A stretch of DNA of 64,000 bases from contig NZ_JOFT01000028.1 of the NCBI RefSeq assembly GCF_000725805.1, forward strand, positions 124,001 through 188,000, read 5' to 3'. Each line of letters starts with the position of its first letter. The stretch's first letter is position 1. The position numbers and the translations under genes are program-made. Below are positions 36,775-45,277 of this stretch, one piece after another. This stretch comes from Streptomyces xanthophaeus. Its GTDB lineage: Bacteria; Actinomycetota; Actinomycetes; Streptomycetales; Streptomycetaceae. The notes under the pieces are model-generated. The model was given only the letters and a program-made list of their open reading frames with translations, searched no databases and had not been told where the DNA came from.

Positions 36775-37770
36775 ATGGACCAACTGGACCCGCGAGCCGA
36801 ACTGGGCGAGTTCCTGCGCTCCCGCCGGGCCCGGCTGCGCCCCGAGGACGTGGGCCTGCCGGACTACGGCCGCCACCGCAGGGTGCCGGGGCTGCGCCGC
36901 GAGGAGCTGGCGCTGCTGGCGGGGGTGTCGGTCGCCTATTACACGCGCCTGGAGCAGGGCAACGGACAGAACGTGTCCGCGCAGGTGCTCGACGCGATCG
37001 CGCGGGCGCTGCGCCTGGACGGCACGGAGACGGCGCACCTGACCCATCTGGCCCGCCCCGCGTCCCGCACGAAGCGCCGCCAGCCCCCCAGGCCCCAGCA
37101 GGTCCGGCCGGAGCTGCGGACGCTGCTGGACGCGATGGACGGCGTACCGGCGTACCTCGTGGGGCGGCGCCAGGACGTCATCGGCTGGAACCGGCTGGCG
37201 GCGGAGGTCTTCGGGGACTTCGGGGCGCTGCCCGCGGCCGAGCGGAACCTGGTGCGGCTGGTGTTCCTGGACCCGGCGACGGCCGAGCTGTACGCGGACT
37301 GGGAGTGCCGGGCCTGCGAGGTGGTGAGCAACCTGCGGATGTACGCCGGCCGGCACCCGGAGGACGAGCAGCTGTCGGCGCTGGTCGGCGAGCTGTCGGT
37401 GAAGGACGAGGAGTTCCGGCGGCTCTGGGCGGCACACACCGTGGCCGACAAGACGCACGGGGTGAAGCGGCTGCGGCATCCACTGGTGGGCGAGCTGAGC
37501 CTGTCGTTCGAGACCCTGACGCTGCCCGACGACCCGGAGCAGGGGCTGGTGGTGTTCCACGCGGCCCCCGGCTCCCCGTCCTCGGACGCCCTGCGGCTCC
37601 TGTCGTCGTGGGCGGCCCAGTCCCCGTCCCCGGCCGCTCCCTCCCCCGCGCCCGCGCCGTCCCCCGCCCCGGAGGGCAAGCGCTCGGCGGGCGGGCGCTC
37701 GGAGGGCGGGCGCTCTGCGGGCGGGCGCTCGGAGGGCGGGCGCTCTGCGGGCGGGCGCTCTGCGGGCTAG
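36775..37770 (+). CDS. XRE/MmyB-type transcriptional regulator
   Basis: A 331-residue regulator. The N-terminal helix-turn-helix (~8-75) has the actinobacterial MmyB pattern RVPGLRREELALLAGVS followed by YYTRLEQG. The middle (~110-270) is the MmyB-like ligand-binding domain, with DVIGWNRLA, WECRACEVVSNLR and HPLVGELSLSFETL. It probably binds a small hydrophobic ligand. The C-terminus is Pro/Ser-rich and ends in six copies of a five-residue Arg-Ser-Ala/Glu-Gly-Gly repeat. Divergence from adh suggests control of that gene, typically repression lifted by an aldehyde or related compound (inference). Confidence 0.9.
   Translation: MDQLDPRAELGEFLRSRRARLRPEDVGLPDYGRHRRVPGLRREELALLAGVSVAYYTRLEQGNGQNVSAQVLDAIARALRLDGTETAHLTHLARPASRTKRRQPPRPQQVRPELRTLLDAMDGVPAYLVGRRQDVIGWNRLAAEVFGDFGALPAAERNLVRLVFLDPATAELYADWECRACEVVSNLRMYAGRHPEDEQLSALVGELSVKDEEFRRLWAAHTVADKTHGVKRLRHPLVGELSLSFETLTLPDDPEQGLVVFHAAPGSPSSDALRLLSSWAAQSPSPAAPSPAPAPSPAPEGKRSAGGRSEGGRSAGGRSEGGRSAGGRSAG
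37681..37767. repeat. Six-copy 15-bp tandem repeat at a gene end
   Basis: Six 15-base units (last one cut to 12 by the stop) of the form cgctcggcgggcggg encode the C-terminal repeat of the MmyB-type regulator. Units alternate gcg and gag at the third codon and tcg/tct at the second, a higher-order 30-bp pattern. Confidence 0.93.
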
Positions 37771-37808
37771 GGCGTCTCTTTCGGACCTTGCCGGGCGCGC
37801 TGAACGGC

Positions 37809-37845
37809 CGACGGCCGGGAACCCCGTGAGGGTTCCCGGCCGTCG
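37809..37845. terminator. 16-bp perfect bidirectional terminator
   Basis: Positions 37809-37824 pair with 37830-37845 around cgtga, between the regulator and the convergent L,D-transpeptidase gene. Confidence 0.8.
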
Positions 37846-37865
37846 CCGTCGCAGGTGGCGCGCCG

Positions 37866-39125
37866 TCAGGAGGCCGCGCCGGCCTTCCATTCCGCCCAGC
37901 TCATGTTCCAGCCGTTGAGGCCGTTGTCGGGCTTGATGGTCTTGTCCGGGGAGTTGACCACGGTGACCACGTCGCCGATGAGCGAGTTGTCGAAGAACCA
38001 GGCGCCGGGCTGGTTCGGGTCGTTGGCACCCTTGGCGTCGTTCAGGCCGACACAGCCGTGGCTGGTGTTGACGCTGCCGAAGATCGAGTCCGCTCCCCAG
38101 TAGTTGCCGTGGATGAAGGTGCCCGACGTGGACAGCCGCATCGCGTGCGGGACGTCCTTGATGTCGTACTCGCCCTTGCCCTCGCCGTTCTTGAAGCCGA
38201 CGGTGGCGCCGTCCATCCGGGTCTCCTTGAACTTCTCGGAGATCACCATCTGGCCGTTGTACGTCGGGTTCGCCGGGGAGCCCGCCGAGATCGGGATGGT
38301 CTTGAGGACCGCGCCGTCCCGGGTGACCGTCATCTGCTTCGTCTTCGCGTCGACCGTGGAGACCTGGCTGCGGCCGGTCTTGAAGGTGACGGTCTTGTTC
38401 TGGGACCCCATGATGCCGGGAGCGCCCTCGACGCCTTCCAGCGCCAGCTTCAGCGTGACGGTGGAGTTCGCCTGCCAGTACTGCTCAGGGCGGAAGTCCA
38501 GGCGCTGGGGGCTGAACCAGTGGCCGACGACTTCCTGGCCGCTGCTGGAGGAGACCGAGATGGCCGCCTGGACGGCCTTCTTGTCCTTGATCGGCTTGTT
38601 GAAGGTGATGGAGACGGGCATGCCCACGCCGACCGTCGCCCCGTCGTCCGGGGTGAAGGAGCCGATGAAGCTCTTCTCCGGCGAGAGCGTCGTGAAGGAG
38701 GCGTTCTCGTGCGCCTCCTTGCCGTCGGCGTCCTTCGCGGTGGCCGCCAGGGCGTACTTCGTGGAGCGCTTCAGCGCCGCGTCCGGCTTCCAGCTCTTGC
38801 CGTCCGCGGCGATCTTGCCGGCCACGGCCGCGCCCTCGTTGGTCTTCAGCTCGACACTGGTGAGCGTGCCGTCACTGACGGTGACGCTGGTCGAGTCGTT
38901 CAGGCCGACGTTGTCGGCGCCGTCCTTGGGCGTGATGACTATTCGCGCCTTGGAGGCGTCCTTCGCCGCCGCCGCGTCCACCTCCGCCTGGGACTTGCTG
39001 GCCTCGCCGTTCCCCTTCGGCTGGGCGTCGTCCCCGCCGTTGCACGCCGAGAGCATCAGTACGCCGCCGAGCACGGCGGATACGGCCACCAGGGACCTTC
39101 TCCGCCGCTTGCTGTCCGTCCTCAC
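37866..39125 (-). CDS. L,D-transpeptidase lipoprotein
   Basis: Makes 3-3 cross-links in peptidoglycan outside the cell. From GTG 39125, with GGAG six bases before, it has 419 residues. An ATG four codons upstream is possible. The signal peptide (RRRRSLVAVSA...) ends in the lipobox LSAC. Two Ig-like domains (~45-250), as in mycobacterial LdtMt enzymes, precede the YkuD catalytic domain with HGNYWG and SHGCVGL; the nucleophile is Cys358. It is monocistronic and is the type of enzyme that gives beta-lactam tolerance in actinobacteria. Confidence 0.95.
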   Translation of the reverse strand: MRTDSKRRRRSLVAVSAVLGGVLMLSACNGGDDAQPKGNGEASKSQAEVDAAAAKDASKARIVITPKDGADNVGLNDSTSVTVSDGTLTSVELKTNEGAAVAGKIAADGKSWKPDAALKRSTKYALAATAKDADGKEAHENASFTTLSPEKSFIGSFTPDDGATVGVGMPVSITFNKPIKDKKAVQAAISVSSSSGQEVVGHWFSPQRLDFRPEQYWQANSTVTLKLALEGVEGAPGIMGSQNKTVTFKTGRSQVSTVDAKTKQMTVTRDGAVLKTIPISAGSPANPTYNGQMVISEKFKETRMDGATVGFKNGEGKGEYDIKDVPHAMRLSTSGTFIHGNYWGADSIFGSVNTSHGCVGLNDAKGANDPNQPGAWFFDNSLIGDVVTVVNSPDKTIKPDNGLNGWNMSWAEWKAGAAS

Positions 39126-39269
39126 ACGCCACTCCATCGTTGCCGGAAACCCCGAGGCTGCCGTCCCGGGGCTGGCCGGGCAGGGGGACGCACCCCCTGC
39201 CTCGCCCTGACAACGCGTTAACGGCATGGATCGGTTCCACATTCCGTTCGAATGTGGGCAACCCCACGG

Positions 39270-39611
39270 TCAGGCGTTGTCGTTCTGTTCGTCGAAGTCC
39301 CCATCTTCCTCGTCCAGGTCCCACTCCATGGACTCGGGGTCGTATTCGACGGGCTCGCTGCTCCAGGAGGCCTGCGCCAGCTCCACGCCGGGGATGTCGG
39401 CGACCAGGTCGGTGGGGTCCACCAGGTACGCCAGGGCCTCCGATTCGTCCTCCCGGACGGCGGACTCGGCGTGGCCGCGCTCCTCGTCCGGCATGAACTC
39501 GTCGGCCCCGATGTGGTCCAGTGCGGCTCCGGTGAGTGCTTCCGGATCCGGCACCTCCAGTACCAAATCAACCCGAAGCCGTACGTATCGTGATGTCTCA
39601 GAAGGGTTCAT
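39270..39611 (-). CDS. Small acidic protein of unknown function
   Basis: A 113-residue protein from ATG 39611. The N-terminus reads as a beta strand (RYVRLRVDLVLEV), and the C-terminal third is extremely acidic (EWDLDEEDGDFDEQ). No known domain is recognised. The net charge suggests binding to basic partners or metal. A longer frame reaches 39728 but would overlap the start of the divergent LAxTG gene and has no ribosome binding site. The two divergent starts are only 107 bases apart. Confidence 0.65.
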   Translation of the reverse strand: MNPSETSRYVRLRVDLVLEVPDPEALTGAALDHIGADEFMPDEERGHAESAVREDESEALAYLVDPTDLVADIPGVELAQASWSSEPVEYDPESMEWDLDEEDGDFDEQNDNA

Positions 39612-39718
39612 ACGACGGAGCGTAAGCCCGTGGAACCCCCGGCTTTCCCACGACCCGCCCCTTTCCGTAGCATCACCGCACACGGCCAATTCGCTGCTGC
39701 CACAAGGGGGATCGCACC

Positions 39719-40099
39719 GTGTCCGCACGTCGACCGCTGCTCACCGCTCTCGGAGCGACCACCCTCCTCGCCGCCCTCTGGTTCGTGCCCTCCGCGGGCG
39801 CCACCTCACCCGGGCACACCGCGGGCCCCACCGGCGCGCCCGCGGGCGCGAACACCTCCGGGACGCCCCGGCCCGCCGGTCCCGGCTCCGGACCGGCTTC
39901 CGGTTCTGACCCGGCATCGGATTCCGGTTCCGCTGCCGCCGCGCCGTCCCGTGCGGCCGCGCAGACCGTGCGGGCCCCGCTCACCCTCGCGGACACCGGC
40001 TCCGTCGACACCACTCCGTACGTCCTCGGCGGCACGCTCTGCCTGGGCCTCGGGGCCGCCTTCGTGACCTTCTCCGTGCACCGCTCCCGCACCCCGTAG
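39719..40099 (+). CDS. Small LAxTG cell-wall surface protein
   Basis: A 126-residue exported protein. The signal peptide spans 1-28 (cleavage after AGA), followed by a 60-residue Ser/Pro/Gly/Ala stalk without structure. The C-terminal sorting signal is LADTG at 90-94, a hydrophobic helix at ~102-118 and the positive tail HRSR. LAxTG is the motif of class E sortases in Streptomyces, whose known substrates include long chaplins. AAGGGGGAT precedes the GTG start. There is no folded domain between signal and anchor, so it may act as a spacer or surface coat. No sortase gene lies nearby. Confidence 0.75.
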   Translation: MSARRPLLTALGATTLLAALWFVPSAGATSPGHTAGPTGAPAGANTSGTPRPAGPGSGPASGSDPASDSGSAAAAPSRAAAQTVRAPLTLADTGSVDTTPYVLGGTLCLGLGAAFVTFSVHRSRTP

Positions 40100-40124
40100 C
40101 CCGGCCGCCCCCGACCACGCGAAA

Positions 40125-40146
40125 GGGCCGCCCCGAAGGGCGGCCC
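40125..40146. terminator. Bidirectional terminator, LAxTG gene / hutH
   Basis: gggccgccc (40125-40133) pairs with gggcggccc (40138-40146) around cgaa, between the two convergent genes. Confidence 0.7.
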
Positions 40147-40166
40147 CAGCTCGCGTCCGCGGCCCG

Positions 40167-41714
40167 TCAGGCGAGCGGGCCCGTCACCGCTTCCACGGCG
40201 TCGACGAGCGCCCCGCTGCGCACGAAGGCGTCGGCGGCAGCCAGGTCGGGGGCGAGGAAACGATCCGGCCCGGGACCCTGCACACCCGCCGCGCGGGCGG
40301 CCTCGATCGCTGCCCGGCTGGCGGGGGCGGCGGTCAGCCCGTGGCGCAGTTCGATGGCGCGGGTGGCCGCGTACAGCTCGATCGCGACGATCCGGGTCAG
40401 GTTGTCCACGGCGGTACGGAGCTTGCGCGCGGCCGACCACCCCATGGAGACGTGGTCCTCCTGCATGGCGGAGGAGGGGATGGAGTCGGCGGACGCGGGC
40501 ACCGCGAGCCGCTTCATCTCGCTGACCAGGGCGGCCTGCGTGTACTGGGCGATCATCAGCCCGGAGTCGACGCCCGCGTCGTCCGCGAGGAACGGCGGCA
40601 GGCCGTGCGAGCGGTTCTTGTCGAGCAGGCGGTCGGTGCGCCGCTCGGCGATGGAGCCGAGGTCGGCGGCCGCGATGGCGAGGAAGTCCAGCACGTACGC
40701 GACCGGGGCCCCGTGGAAGTTGCCGTTGGACTCCACGCGCCCGTCGGGCAGGACCACCGGGTTGTCCACGGCGGAGGCCAGTTCGCGGGAGGCCACGAGG
40801 GCGGCGTGCGCCATGGTGTCGCGGCCCGCGCCGGCCACCTGCGGGGCGCAGCGCACCGAGTAGGCGTCCTGCACGCGCGGGGCGGACTCCTCCTGGAAGT
40901 GCCCGGTGAGGCCGGAGCCCTTCAGCACGGCGGCCATGTTGGCGGCGGAGGCGCCCTGGCCGGGGTGCGGGCGGATGGCGTGCAGCTCGGGCGCGAGGAC
41001 CTTCTCGGTGCCGAGGAGCGCTTCCAGCGTCAGGGCGGCGGTGATGTCGGCGGAGGTGTAGAGCTTGCCGAGGTCGGCGAGGGCCATGACCAGCATGCCG
41101 AGCATGCCGTCGGTGCCGTTGAGGAGGGCGAGGCCCTCCTTCTCGCGGAGCTCCACCGGGGCGATCCCGGCTTCGGCGAGCAGTTCGCCCGCGGGGCGCA
41201 CGACCCCGTCCGGGCCCTCGGCGTCGCCCTCGCCCATGAGCGCGAGGGCGCAGTGGGACAGGGGTGCGAGGTCGCCGGAGCAGCCGAGGGAGCCGTACTC
41301 GTGGACGACGGGGGTGATCCCGGCGTTCAGGACGTCGGCCATGGTCTGGGCCACGGAGGGGCGGACTCCGGTGTGGCCGGAGGCGACGGTCTTGAGCCGG
41401 AGGAACATCAGGGCGCGGACGACCTCGCGCTCGACGCGCGGACCCATGCCGGCGGCGTGCGAGCGGACGATGTTGCGCTGGAGCTGGGCGCGCAGCTCGG
41501 GACTGATGTGCCGGGAGGCGAGGGCGCCGAACCCGGTGGACACCCCGTAGACGGGCTCGGGCTTGGCCGCGAGGGCATCGACGATCTCGCGGGCGCGGGC
41601 GAGGGCGTCGAGCGCCTCGCCGGACAGCTCGACCCGTGCGTTGCCGCGGGCGACGGCGATGACGTCCTCGGCGGTGGTCCCGGACGTCCCCACCACGACA
41701 GTGTGCATATCCAT
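40167..41714 (-). CDS. hutH: Histidine ammonia-lyase
   Basis: Converts histidine to urocanate, the first step of histidine use. From ATG 41714 (AGGG eight bases upstream) the product has 515 residues. The self-formed MIO cofactor site is GSLGCSGDLAPLSH, with Cys145-Ser146-Gly147 instead of the usual Ala-Ser-Gly, as I recall for other actinobacterial enzymes. Further signatures are the Tyr in EPVYGVSTGFGALA and HPGQGASAANM. The other hut genes are not adjacent, as is normal in Streptomyces, where they are scattered. Confidence 0.97.
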   Translation of the reverse strand: MDMHTVVVGTSGTTAEDVIAVARGNARVELSGEALDALARAREIVDALAAKPEPVYGVSTGFGALASRHISPELRAQLQRNIVRSHAAGMGPRVEREVVRALMFLRLKTVASGHTGVRPSVAQTMADVLNAGITPVVHEYGSLGCSGDLAPLSHCALALMGEGDAEGPDGVVRPAGELLAEAGIAPVELREKEGLALLNGTDGMLGMLVMALADLGKLYTSADITAALTLEALLGTEKVLAPELHAIRPHPGQGASAANMAAVLKGSGLTGHFQEESAPRVQDAYSVRCAPQVAGAGRDTMAHAALVASRELASAVDNPVVLPDGRVESNGNFHGAPVAYVLDFLAIAAADLGSIAERRTDRLLDKNRSHGLPPFLADDAGVDSGLMIAQYTQAALVSEMKRLAVPASADSIPSSAMQEDHVSMGWSAARKLRTAVDNLTRIVAIELYAATRAIELRHGLTAAPASRAAIEAARAAGVQGPGPDRFLAPDLAAADAFVRSGALVDAVEAVTGPLA

Positions 41715-41832
41715 ATTCAGCACCCTACGGATTGAATCGCTACCTGTCACTAGCCAGTTCTGTCACGAGTCAGCGGCAGGTGGGCCCCTTACGCAGCCGC
41801 TCCGGCGCCCCCTTCCGCTCCCGCCCGTGCGG

Positions 41833-42951
41833 CTACCCGCGCCCCCGGAAGCGGCGCCGCTCACCCGAGGCGGCCTCGGCGGCGGCGTCGGCGAGGCGCA
41901 CCACGGCGGTGTCCCGGCCCGCCACGACGGGCTTGGCCGAACGCGCGGCCTTGGCCTTGTACTGGGCGGCGTCGGCCAGCCGGAACAGCCGCCGGGAGGA
42001 TTTGACCAGCCCGATCGGATCCCCGGTGGACGCCACCCCGCAGGCCACGCCCTCGCCCAGCTCCAGCTCGGCCGCCCGGGTGCACAGCTCCTCGGTCACC
42101 CGCACCACCTCGTCGGCGGTGGGCCCGACCCCGACCAGGCAGAACTCGTCGCCGCCGAGCCGGGCCACCAGCGCGCCCGGCAGTATGGCCCCGCACAGGC
42201 TCAGGACCGACCCGAAACGCTCCAGCAGCCGGTCGCCCATGGCATGGCCGAGGGTGTCGTTGACCTTCTTGAGCCCGTTCAGGTCGCAGACCACCAGGCT
42301 GACCACGACCCCCGTCCGCCGGTGCTCCTCCAGCGCCTCGTCGAGCCGCATGTCGACGGCCCGGCGGTTGGCGAGGCCGGTCAGCGGGTCGGTGAAGGCG
42401 AGCCTCCGCGCCTCCTCCAGCCGCTCGTTCTGCGCGAGCCCGGCGGCGACCACCGCGGCCAGTACGGTCGCGAACTCGGCGTCGTCCTCGTCGAAGTCGG
42501 GCATCCCCTCGTCCCGGGCGACGTACAGCTCCCCCCAGGCCCGCCCGCTGAGCACGACGGGCGCCACCACGCAGGTCCCGCGCCCGCGGCGGCGCAGGGC
42601 CTCCCCGCGGCGGCCCGGCCGGTCGCCGACGGCGTTCTCGACCCAGGCGTGGGGGCCGCCGCCGCCGGCCCAGCGCTCGTGCAGGAACTCGGTGATCTCG
42701 GGGAAGTCGTGCACCGGGTAGGACTCGTCCTCGGGGAACTCCTCCTCCCCGGGCCGCCGCTCGCCCTCGTTCACGAGCACCCGCAGGCGCCCCCGCTCCC
42801 GCTCCCACGCGGAGATCGCGGCGAACGACCCGTCCAGCGCCGTCCTCGCCCCCCGCGCGGCCGCCCGCACGCTGTCCCGCGGCGCACACGCCGCGGCCAT
42901 GGCCTGCGCGAGTCCCACCACGGCTCGTAGCCGCCCGTCAACTCCCATCAC
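41833..42951 (-). CDS. GAF-GGDEF diguanylate cyclase
   Basis: A 372-residue soluble protein that should make cyclic di-GMP, the signal that controls Streptomyces development through BldD. A GAF-like sensor (~20-175) ends in WGELYVARDEGMP. The catalytic domain begins DPLTGLANRRAVDMRL and has an intact ARLGGDEFCLVG active site. The five-residues-upstream RxxD inhibitory site is absent, so product inhibition is not expected. It sits beside hutH as in S. coelicolor, where I recall the orthologue as CdgE (not checked). The start ATG 42951 has a second ATG directly after it; there is no clear ribosome binding site. Confidence 0.9.
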   Translation of the reverse strand: MMGVDGRLRAVVGLAQAMAAACAPRDSVRAAARGARTALDGSFAAISAWERERGRLRVLVNEGERRPGEEEFPEDESYPVHDFPEITEFLHERWAGGGGPHAWVENAVGDRPGRRGEALRRRGRGTCVVAPVVLSGRAWGELYVARDEGMPDFDEDDAEFATVLAAVVAAGLAQNERLEEARRLAFTDPLTGLANRRAVDMRLDEALEEHRRTGVVVSLVVCDLNGLKKVNDTLGHAMGDRLLERFGSVLSLCGAILPGALVARLGGDEFCLVGVGPTADEVVRVTEELCTRAAELELGEGVACGVASTGDPIGLVKSSRRLFRLADAAQYKAKAARSAKPVVAGRDTAVVRLADAAAEAASGERRRFRGRG

Positions 42952-43049
42952 CCCAGATTAGGGAGTTTTGTCCGATTTAGTGACAATGGGCGCGGCATTC
43001 GGTACCACCCGGAACGCCAAGGATGAGCGGCCGGAGCCGGACGTACGGA

Positions 43050-43850
43050 CTACTGCCCCGGCCAGTTCGGCTTGCGCTTCTCGTTGAACGCCGCCACGCC
43101 CTCGGCCCGGTCGCCCGAGAAGGCCACCGTCCGCCAGGCCGCGTCCTCGATCTCCAGCCCGGCCGCGAGGTCCATGCCGTGCCCGAGCCGCAGCGCGCGT
43201 TTGGCCGCCCGCAGGCCCACCGGGGAGTTCGCCGCCATCCGCGCCGCCAGGGCCAGGGCCTCGGCCCGGTCCTGCCCCGCCGCCACCAGTGAGTCCACCA
43301 GGCCCAGGGACAGCGCCTCGGCCGCCTCCACCCTGCGCGCCGTGAAGATCAGCTCGGCGGCCCGCGCCGCGCCCACCCGGCGCGGCAGCAGCTGCGTGCC
43401 ACCGCCGCCCGGGATCACCCCCACGGACACCTCGGGCAGGCCGACCACCGCCGTCCCGTCGGCCACGATCACGTCGCAGGCCAGGGCCAGCTCGAAGCCG
43501 CCGCCCAGGGCGAAGCCGTGCACCGCGGCGATGGTCGGCACCGGCAGCTCCAGCACGCCCCCGTACGCCCCGCGGGTGGTCGGCCGCTGCCGCACCAGCT
43601 CGGCGTCCGACAGCGAGTTGCGCTCCTTGAGATCGGCCCCGACGCAGAAGGCCCGCTCGGCGCTGGAGGAGAGCACCACCACCCGTACGGAAGGGTCCCC
43701 GGCCAGCGCGGCGCAGGCCGCCCCGATCGAGCGGGCCATCTCCGTCGACACGGCGTTCATCGCCTTGGGCCGGTCCATGACCAGCTCGGCGACGTGCCCG
43801 TCACCCTCCCGGCGTACGGCGACGAACTCTCCGAAGCGCTGCTCAGACAT
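43050..43850 (-). CDS. Enoyl-CoA hydratase/isomerase
   Basis: A 266-residue crotonase-fold protein. The oxyanion-hole Gly is in HGFALGGGFELALACD and the second active region is LPEVSVGVIPGGGGTQLLPR (read as PEVSVGV and PGGGGTQLL). Both catalytic Glu positions (in FELALA and PEVSVG) are kept, so true hydratase activity is likely. GGGAGGG precedes the ATG. It stands alone between the GGDEF and adenylate cyclase genes, all on the minus strand, and may take part in fatty acid or branched-chain breakdown. Confidence 0.9.
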   Translation of the reverse strand: MSEQRFGEFVAVRREGDGHVAELVMDRPKAMNAVSTEMARSIGAACAALAGDPSVRVVVLSSSAERAFCVGADLKERNSLSDAELVRQRPTTRGAYGGVLELPVPTIAAVHGFALGGGFELALACDVIVADGTAVVGLPEVSVGVIPGGGGTQLLPRRVGAARAAELIFTARRVEAAEALSLGLVDSLVAAGQDRAEALALAARMAANSPVGLRAAKRALRLGHGMDLAAGLEIEDAAWRTVAFSGDRAEGVAAFNEKRKPNWPGQ

Positions 43851-43876
43851 CCTGCGACCCTCCCGGTTAACGAGCG

Positions 43877-45043
43877 TTACCCGGGCAGCTTAGGCTTCCG
43901 CCGCGTGAGCGACCAGGGCTCCACGACCCCGAGACCGCGCACCGGCCGCTGCCACATCGGCTGGAGCGCGAAACGGTAGGCCGTGCCCTCCTCGGGCGCC
44001 GCTTCCGCCTCCTTCTCCGACACCGGCGCCGCGCCCGTCCTGGCGAGCTCCTCGGCCATCGCGCCGTCCACCAGCACCGCGTCCTTCGGCGCTATGGAGG
44101 TGAGGCGGCTCGCCAGGTTCACCGTGGTCCCGAAGACGTCGCCCATGCGGGTCGTCACCGTCCCGAAGGCGATGCCGACGCGCAGCTCCGGCATCTGCGG
44201 GTCCGCCTCCATCGTCTCGATGAGGCGCAGGGCGATCTCCGCCGCCGTGCCCGCGTCGTCCGCGCAGTACAGGACCTCGTCGCCCAGCGTCTTGATCAGC
44301 CGGCCGCCGTACGCGGCCACCAGGTCCGCCGCCGTCGTCTCGAAGGTCTCGACCAGCTCGCCGAGCTCCTCCTCCTCCAGCCGCCGCGTGAGCCGGGTAA
44401 AGCCGACCAGGTCCGCGAAGCCCACCGCGAGCCGCCGGTCGACCATCTCCTCGTCGTCGGCCACCTGCACCACCCGCCCGGTGGCCGCCGCCAGCTGGCG
44501 GCGCCACACGTAGACGAGGAACTCCTCCAGCTCCGGCAGCAGCAGCTCGACCAGCGGGTACGTGACCTCCGTACGGGTCATCCCCGGCTCCGGGGGCTCG
44601 GTCAGCCCCTCCAGGAAGGAGTCGATCTGCCATTCCGCCAGCCGGGCCGTGGTCTGTCCGGTGGACCGGGCCACCTGCACCGCCATCGGCTCGCTCAGCA
44701 GCCCGGCCTCCACCAGACCGGCCAGCCGGCGCAGGGCCAGGACGTCGGCCTCCGTGAGCGCCTTGGCCTGGCCGATGTCGGCGAAGCCCATGGCCCGCCA
44801 GAAGCGCGAGGCGAGCTCCATGGACACGCCGGCGCTGCGGGCGGCCTGGAAGGGCGTGTAGCGGCGCTCGGCGCCCAGGATCAGCTGTTCCAGGCGGATG
44901 GCGAGCGGGTCGGCCGTCGGCTGGACCGTGTGGTCGACCTCGTGGTGGGGGGTGTGCTGGTCACGCCCGATGGGGGTGACCGGCCCGGATCCGGACCCGC
45001 CGGACCCGGCGGACGCGCTGGACGTAGGGTCGTCGACGGTCAA
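43877..45043 (-). CDS. cya: Class III adenylate cyclase with regulatory domain
   Basis: Makes cyclic AMP in the cytosol. The likely start is TTG 45043, because AGGAGG lies six bases before it and inside the longer frame from ATG 45061; this gives 388 residues. The N-terminal ~190 residues form a helical regulatory domain like the pH-sensing, autoinhibitory part of Mycobacterium tuberculosis Rv1264. The catalytic domain has the metal Asp211 in GFADLVGFTRL, substrate-selecting Lys251 and metal Asp255 in KTLGDEVLYC, and GTTVNLASRL with the transition-state Asn and Arg. All are intact. Cyclic AMP is needed for spore germination in Streptomyces. Confidence 0.93.
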   Translation of the reverse strand: MTVDDPTSSASAGSGGSGSGPVTPIGRDQHTPHHEVDHTVQPTADPLAIRLEQLILGAERRYTPFQAARSAGVSMELASRFWRAMGFADIGQAKALTEADVLALRRLAGLVEAGLLSEPMAVQVARSTGQTTARLAEWQIDSFLEGLTEPPEPGMTRTEVTYPLVELLLPELEEFLVYVWRRQLAAATGRVVQVADDEEMVDRRLAVGFADLVGFTRLTRRLEEEELGELVETFETTAADLVAAYGGRLIKTLGDEVLYCADDAGTAAEIALRLIETMEADPQMPELRVGIAFGTVTTRMGDVFGTTVNLASRLTSIAPKDAVLVDGAMAEELARTGAAPVSEKEAEAAPEEGTAYRFALQPMWQRPVRGLGVVEPWSLTRRKPKLPG

Positions 45044-45122
45044 GGGCCGCCTCCTGTCCATTCCGTGCGCACTGACCTGCCGAACCGGTTGATCACCGCG
45101 AGGACCGCGATCGCCTAAACCA

Positions 45123-45140
45123 TACGGCAGGTGTGCCGTA
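45123..45140. promoter_or_regulatory. Palindrome upstream of cya
   Basis: tacggca-ggtg-tgccgta is a perfect 7-bp inverted repeat 80 bases before the cya start, in an otherwise featureless gap. It may be a regulator site or a leader hairpin. Confidence 0.45.
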
Positions 45141-45234
45141 CCTCACTCCCTCTCTTCGCGGGCCCGGGCCCCTGCGGCCCGCCTTTTGCCGGCCCGTGAC
45201 GGCGTACCCGCCGGCCCGGCCCGCTCCGCGGCCC

Positions 45235-45257
45235 CCCGGCCCCGGCGCGGGGCCGGG
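45235..45257 (-). terminator. Hairpin after birA
   Basis: cccggcccc (45235-45243) pairs with ggggccggg (45249-45257) around ggcgc, 20 bases past the birA stop. Confidence 0.5.
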
Positions 45258-45277
45258 TTCCGGCCGTACGGGGCCCC

